Shown in pieces: positions 58,325 through 64,000 of a DNA stretch of 64,000 nucleotides. Position 1 is the stretch's first letter. Each line of letters opens with the position of its first letter. The DNA comes from Janthinobacterium sp. 61 (GTDB taxonomy: Bacteria > Pseudomonadota > Gammaproteobacteria > Burkholderiales > Burkholderiaceae_D): positions 310,001 to 374,000 of the forward strand of contig NZ_PJMQ01000001.1 of the NCBI RefSeq assembly GCF_002846335.1. The letters run 5' to 3'. The notes below the pieces were generated by a model. It did not search any database, was not told the origin of the DNA, and worked only from the letters and a program-made list of their open reading frames with translations. The position numbers and the translations under genes were made by a program.

Positions 58325-59373
58325 ATGGCTTACCTTCAACTGAGCAATATCGAAAAATTCTTTGGCGAGCACCGCGCCATCAAGGGCATCGACCTGGACA
58401 TCCAACAGGGCGAGTTCGTCGTCTTCGTGGGACCGTCAGGTTGCGGAAAATCAACCCTGCTGCGCCTGATCGCGGGGCTGGAGCCGATCGACGGCGGCAA
58501 GCTGTCGCTCGACGGGCGCGACATCACGAACGTGCCGTCGTCCAAGCGCGACCTGGCGATGGTGTTCCAGTCGTATGCGCTGTACCCGCACATGACGGTG
58601 TTCCAGAACATGTCGTTCGCCTTGAAACTGGCCGGCGTCGATCCGGCCATCATCCGCGAGAAAGTCGACAAGGCGGCCGCCATCCTTGACCTGGGGAAGT
58701 ACCTGGAACGCACGCCGAAGGAGCTGTCGGGCGGCCAGCGCCAGAGGGTGGCCATCGGCCGCGCCATCGTGCGCGACCCGAAAGTGTTTTTGTTCGATGA
58801 ACCGCTGTCGAACCTCGATGCGGCCCTGCGCGTGCAGACGCGCATCGAGATCGCCAAGCTGCACCGCGAGCTGGGCGCCACCACCATCTATGTCACGCAC
58901 GACCAGGTCGAGGCGATGACCCTGGCCGACAGGGTGGTGGTGCTGCGCGACGGCCAGATCGAGCAGCATGGCGCGCCACTGGAACTGTATGACCATCCCG
59001 CCAACCGTTTTGTCGCGCAATTCATCGGCACGCCCAGCATGAACGTGGTACCCGCCGACGCGGCACCGCAGCTGCTGGCGCAGGCGGGCAGCGCGGCGCA
59101 GGCCGATGGTTTTGTCGGCATCCGCCCCGAACACGTGCACCTGGGCGCGGCGCAGCCGGGCAGCGTGCCCGTCACCGTCGACCTGGTAGAGTCCCTGGGC
59201 GTGGAAACGCTCACTTATGTGCGCTTGCCGAACAATGTGCAGCTGGTCTCGCGCGGAGCAGAACGCAGCAGCCTGCAGCCGGGCCAGCAGACGCATTTGA
59301 CGTTCGAACCGGGCTTCGTGCATTATTTTGACCGCGCCGGCAAGACTTACGCGGCGGCGAAAGGAGCGCTGTA

Positions 59374-59374
<1 letters not shown>
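58325..59374 (+). CDS. mtlK: Polyol ABC transporter, ATP-binding protein
   Basis: A 349-residue MalK/UgpC/SmoK-type ATPase. Walker A VFVGPSGCGKSTLLRLIAGL, Q-loop AMVFQSYALYPHMTV, signature LSGGQRQRVAIGRAI, Walker B VFLFDEPLSNLDAALRVQ, switch VTHDQVEAMTLADR. A C-terminal OB-type regulatory domain follows (about 235-349, GFVGIRPEHVHLG). The start at 58325 gives MAYLQLSNIEKFF. Its last base is shared with the next gene's start (TAATG), so mannitol dehydrogenase is coupled to it. Confidence 0.92.
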
Positions 59375-60849
<1,475 letters not shown>

Positions 60850-60863
60850 CGGGGAGGCGCGCC

Positions 60864-61781
60864 ATGCCACGCAAAGCCGATGCCGCATTGCCGCAGATGG
60901 AGCTGGAACAGCAGCGCGACGCCACGCCCGGCTTCGAGCCGAAAGGCAGTTTCGGCTTCATCCGCTACCTGGAGCACGGCTTTCCGAATGCGCTGGTGCG
61001 CTGGCATTACCACGACGAGTACGAGCTGCACCTGATCGTCAAGACGAGCGGCAAGGTCTTCGTGGGCGACTACATCGGCCAGTTTGCACCCGGCCACCTG
61101 GTGCTGACGGGGCCGCGCGTGCCGCACAACTGGGTCTCGCTCGACACGCCTCCCGAAGGCGTGGCCCTGCGCGACATGGTGATCCAGTTTTCGCATGCGC
61201 CGCTCGCTTCGATGGCGGCCGCCATCCCGGAACTGAAAGGAATTTTTCCGCTGCTGCAGCGCGCCCTGCACGGCGTGGAGTTTTTCGGGGCCAGCGAGCA
61301 GTCGCTGCGGCGCTTCCGGCGCATCCGCGACAGCAGCGGTTTGCCGCGCTTCATCGAGTTTCTGACCTTGCTGGGCGAACTGGCGCAGACGAGCGACTAC
61401 CAGCTGCTGTCGACGGTGCCCATGCAGTCGAGCGACGACGACGTGGCTTTGGCGCGCATCAGTTCAGCCATCAACTTCATCGTGCACAATTACAGCAGCC
61501 AGTTTTCGCTGAAACAGCTGGCTGAGCAGGTGGACATGCCAGAGCGGACGTTTTCGCGCTTCTTTCGCAGCGCCACGGGCAACAGCTTCACGGACTTCGT
61601 CAACCGCCTGCGCATCAACAAGGCGTGCCAGCTGCTGATGGAGACGGAGCGCTATGTCAGCAACATCTGCTACGAAGCGGGATTCAATAATGTGGCCAAC
61701 TTCAACCGGCGCTTCCTGGAATTGAAGGGCATGACGCCGAAGGAGTTTCGCCAGCAGGCGCTGGGCCGCTTTGGGGAATGA
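60864..61781 (+). CDS. AraC-family regulator 1 of the polyol operon
   Basis: A 305-residue regulator with an N-terminal cupin-type sensing domain (about 30-120: NALVRWHYHDEYELHLIVKT, FAPGHLVLTGPRVPHNW) and a C-terminal pair of helix-turn-helices (about 195-300: FSLKQLAEQVDMPERTFSRF, CYEAGFNNVANFNRRF). A very strong ribosome site (GGGGAGG) precedes the ATG at 60864. It lies in the operon immediately after mtlD and is the likely activator acting at the lamB/mtlE half-sites. A closely related gene follows, so one of the two may be specialised or redundant. Confidence 0.9.
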   Translation: MPRKADAALPQMELEQQRDATPGFEPKGSFGFIRYLEHGFPNALVRWHYHDEYELHLIVKTSGKVFVGDYIGQFAPGHLVLTGPRVPHNWVSLDTPPEGVALRDMVIQFSHAPLASMAAAIPELKGIFPLLQRALHGVEFFGASEQSLRRFRRIRDSSGLPRFIEFLTLLGELAQTSDYQLLSTVPMQSSDDDVALARISSAINFIVHNYSSQFSLKQLAEQVDMPERTFSRFFRSATGNSFTDFVNRLRINKACQLLMETERYVSNICYEAGFNNVANFNRRFLELKGMTPKEFRQQALGRFGE

Positions 61782-61835
61782 CGGTAATTGGAGTACATTG
61801 GATGGCACAGGCGGGACAGCCTGGGAGGGACAAGC

Positions 61836-62762
61836 ATGGAACACCTGTGGCAAAAGGACAGCGATCGCAAGGCGCCCGAACTGGAGCGCGAAAGCTACGA
61901 CGGCATCATCAATTACCTGGAACATGGCTATCCCAGTTCGCGCGTGCGCTGGCACTGCCATGAAGAGTATGAACTGCACCTGATCGTCGCCACCAGCGGA
62001 CGATTGTTCGTGGGCGACTATATCGGCGAGTTCTCGCCCGGCCACCTGGTGCTGACGGGGCCGCGCCTGCCGCACAACTGGATTTCCAACGTGGTGCCGG
62101 AAGGGGGCGTGGCCTTGCGCGACATGATCGTGCAATTCGCCCACGCGCCGCTGGCCGGCGCCGCGCGTGTCATCCCCGAATTGCGCGAACTGCTGCCGCT
62201 GCTGGAGCGCTCCAGCTATGGCGTGGAGTTTTTTGACATGGGCCACGAGGCCGAGCAGCACCTGGCGCGCATCCGCGTCACGCATGGCGCCGAGCGCTTC
62301 GCCGAATTCGTGCAATTAATGAGCAAGCTGGCGCGCACCGCCAATTACCGTTTGCTGTCGAGCGCCTCCCTGCGTTCGTACGACGATGACGCCACCCTGG
62401 CCAAGGTCAATGCCGTCCTCAACTACATCACGGACAATTACCGCGAGCCGATTTCGGCGGAAATGCTGGCCGAGCAGGTCGGCATGTCCCTGAGCAAATT
62501 CTCGCGCTTCTTCCGCAAGGCGACAGGCAACAGCTTCACGGATTTCATCAGCCGCCTGCGCATCAACAAGGCCTGCCAGCTGCTGATGGATACCGATCAT
62601 TATGTGTCGAACGTCTGCTACGACGTGGGTTTTCAGAACGTGGCCAACTTCAACCGCCGCTTCCTGCAGGTGAAGGGCGTCACGCCCAAGGAATTCCGGC
62701 GCCAGGCCGACGGCCGCTTTGGCGGCATCGGCGGGCCTGTTGCGGATACGCCACTGGCCTAG
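61836..62762 (+). CDS. AraC-family regulator 2, paralogue of the preceding gene
   Basis: A 308-residue regulator with the same design as its neighbour and long stretches in common: YELHLIV, VGDYIG, GHLVLTGPR, the HTH core SKFSRFFRKATGNSFTDFIS and LRINKACQLLM. The sensing half is less alike (WHCHEEYELHLIVATSGRLF; FEFFDMG region). That suggests tandem duplication followed by divergence of ligand preference. GGGAGGG precedes the ATG at 61836. The C terminus has a short Gly-rich tail absent from the first copy. It may respond to a different polyol or act on its own targets. Confidence 0.88.
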   Translation: MEHLWQKDSDRKAPELERESYDGIINYLEHGYPSSRVRWHCHEEYELHLIVATSGRLFVGDYIGEFSPGHLVLTGPRLPHNWISNVVPEGGVALRDMIVQFAHAPLAGAARVIPELRELLPLLERSSYGVEFFDMGHEAEQHLARIRVTHGAERFAEFVQLMSKLARTANYRLLSSASLRSYDDDATLAKVNAVLNYITDNYREPISAEMLAEQVGMSLSKFSRFFRKATGNSFTDFISRLRINKACQLLMDTDHYVSNVCYDVGFQNVANFNRRFLQVKGVTPKEFRRQADGRFGGIGGPVADTPLA

Positions 62763-62834
62763 CCGCTGTCATTACCTTGTCATTATGCCCAGCTAATCTC
62801 CTCGGTTTCACTCTCAACCTGAACCGAGGAATGC

Positions 62835-64000
62835 ATGAACGTCGCAGCGACCCTGATACCGACCCCGAAACTGACCCTGCTGGCCATCGCCGCCGGCTTG
62901 TGCCTGTCCGCTTGCGGCGGCAGCGATAATACGCCGGCGGAACCGGCCAAGCCCGTGGCGCAGACGGGCGTCTTCCTCGACGGCGCGGTGGAGGGCCTCG
63001 ATTACGTGGCCGGTAGTGCGGCCAAGGCCAGCACCAATGCCAAGGGCGAATTCATTTGCAACCCTGGCGAGACGGTGGCTTTCAGTGTGGGCGGCCTGGC
63101 CCTGGGTTCGGCGCCATGCGGCGCCGTCGTCACGCCGCTGGCGCTGGCCGGCAGCACGAATGTGGCGGACGACAAGGTCGTCAACCGCCTGCTGGCGCTG
63201 CAACTGCTCGATGACGACAGCGATCCGTCGAACGGCATCAAGCTCACGGCCGAAGTGAAGACGGCGCTGGCCGGCAAGACACTGGACTTTGCCAGCGCCC
63301 CCGCCGTATTCAATACGGCCCTGGCCGCACACTTGAGCAGCGCGGGCGGAAAATTCGCCAGCCGCACGGTCGACGGGGAGCGCCGCGCCCTCGTGCGCGA
63401 GCATTTCGAAGACACCCTCGCTTCCAAGGTGGGTGCGCCCTTCAATGAAGCGCTGACGCAGGCTAATTCGGTCGGCGAAGTGAAAGTCACGGTGACGCGC
63501 TACCAGATCCAGGCGGCGGACAAATACTATGTACCGTACGAAGGCGCGAATGCCAAGATCAAGGGCGAGTTCCCGAACGGCTTTTTGCCGTCGTACGGCT
63601 CCGGCCTGGCCTACAAGGGCAAGAATGCGGCGGGCGACCTGGAGTTCTATGGCTTGACGGACCGCGGCCCGAACGGCGACGGTCCGCTGGTGCCCGATCC
63701 ATCGGGCAAGGGCACCATCGGCAGCAAGATCTTCCCGTCGCCCAGCTTTACTCCCTCTTTTGGCGTGCTCACGGTGGGCAAGAACGGCGCCATCTTGACT
63801 TCGTCGACGCCGATCAAGGTGTCCGCCACGGTGAACACCTCGGGCTTGCCCGTGCCGGTGGGCGCGGTGGGCAATTCGGCCGAGATTCCCGTCATGGATG
63901 TGATGAAGTTCGACCCGGCCGGCAAGGCCGTCTTCAACGCGGGCGGCCTCGATTCGGAAGCCATCGTCGTCGATGCGAAGCGCAACGCGCTGTGGGTGTC
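62835..64000 (+). CDS. Phytase-like esterase domain lipoprotein, 5' part
   Basis: Incomplete at the right edge; about 388 residues visible. A lipoprotein signal is clear (LLAIAAGLCLSACGGSDN, lipobox LSAC). Residues about 45-210 are a separate domain of unknown function (FLDGAVEGLDYVAGSAAKAS; such GlyAsp-rich modules with two cysteines occur in surface lipoproteins). After that comes a YVPYEG...GSGLAYKGK region and YGLTDRGPNGDGPLVPD, the start of the esterase-like activity of phytase (Phytase-like) propeller. Substrate unknown. GAGG is six bases before the ATG at 62835. Confidence 0.75.
   Translation, partial: MNVAATLIPTPKLTLLAIAAGLCLSACGGSDNTPAEPAKPVAQTGVFLDGAVEGLDYVAGSAAKASTNAKGEFICNPGETVAFSVGGLALGSAPCGAVVTPLALAGSTNVADDKVVNRLLALQLLDDDSDPSNGIKLTAEVKTALAGKTLDFASAPAVFNTALAAHLSSAGGKFASRTVDGERRALVREHFEDTLASKVGAPFNEALTQANSVGEVKVTVTRYQIQAADKYYVPYEGANAKIKGEFPNGFLPSYGSGLAYKGKNAAGDLEFYGLTDRGPNGDGPLVPDPSGKGTIGSKIFPSPSFTPSFGVLTVGKNGAILTSSTPIKVSATVNTSGLPVPVGAVGNSAEIPVMDVMKFDPAGKAVFNAGGLDSEAIVVDAKRNALWV

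Overview
The window is a contiguous piece of a GC-rich betaproteobacterial chromosome. The gene content and protein style point to Oxalobacteraceae, most likely Janthinobacterium or a close relative: secreted GH18 and GH19 chitinases with CBM5/12 domains and Thr-Pro linkers, the ftsK-lolA-rarA run, serS, a glnB-type PII gene behind nadE, and REP-like intergenic palindromes. The assignment is from recognition of families, not from a search.

Layout. 1-11 kb is housekeeping: the 5' part of a PQQ glucose dehydrogenase, ppa, a COG3146 acyltransferase, nadE, glnB, a TRIC/UPF0126 channel, an Smr protein, trxB, ftsK, lolA and the start of rarA. From about 11.1 to 14.1 kb base composition drops. The bulk of rarA looks replaced by a lower-GC allele, and it is followed by a two-gene operon: a PIN/NYN-like nuclease with two zinc ribbons and an Abi_C/HEPN protein. 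I propose this operon is a phage-defence module. 14.2-17.2 kb holds a uronate-dehydrogenase-like/DUF2917 pair facing a MocR regulator. serS and two identical tRNA-Ser(CGA) genes follow, separated by unusually structured DNA. 19.4-26 kb carries hisC, a beta-hydroxyacid dehydrogenase, a YeiH-type exporter, a dadA-like gene whose 3' end is supplied by a repeat element, thiG and a porin.

26-49 kb is a taurine/sulfonate dissimilation region. It has two almost identical xsc genes about 12.5 kb apart, pta, a TauE/SafE exporter, an IclR regulator, a probable taurine dehydrogenase (tauXY), tauABC, an amino-acid permease and a SorAB-like sulfite dehydrogenase. Together these would import taurine, oxidise it to sulfoacetaldehyde, convert that to acetyl phosphate and sulfite, make acetyl-CoA, and oxidise or export the sulfite. 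Three promoters (xsc1, xsc2, tauX) share the same -35/-10 architecture and a CGGAAC-containing block just downstream of the predicted start, which looks like a common operator. Between the two xsc copies lies an RNA-repair cluster (RtcB diverging from an RNA ligase plus HD/kinase pair), an NmrA-like gene and a CobS/CobT-like AAA+/VWA pair behind the IclR gene.

49.5-53.5 kb encodes a GH19 chitinase interrupted by one in-frame TAA and an intact GH18 chitinase whose linker is a hexanucleotide array. 53.6-62.8 kb is a polyol (mannitol/sorbitol type) system: lamB diverging from mtlEFGK-mtlD and two paralogous AraC regulators, with five GATACT-type half-sites between lamB and mtlE. The window ends inside a phytase-like esterase lipoprotein. 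No transposase, prophage, rRNA or CRISPR array was seen.
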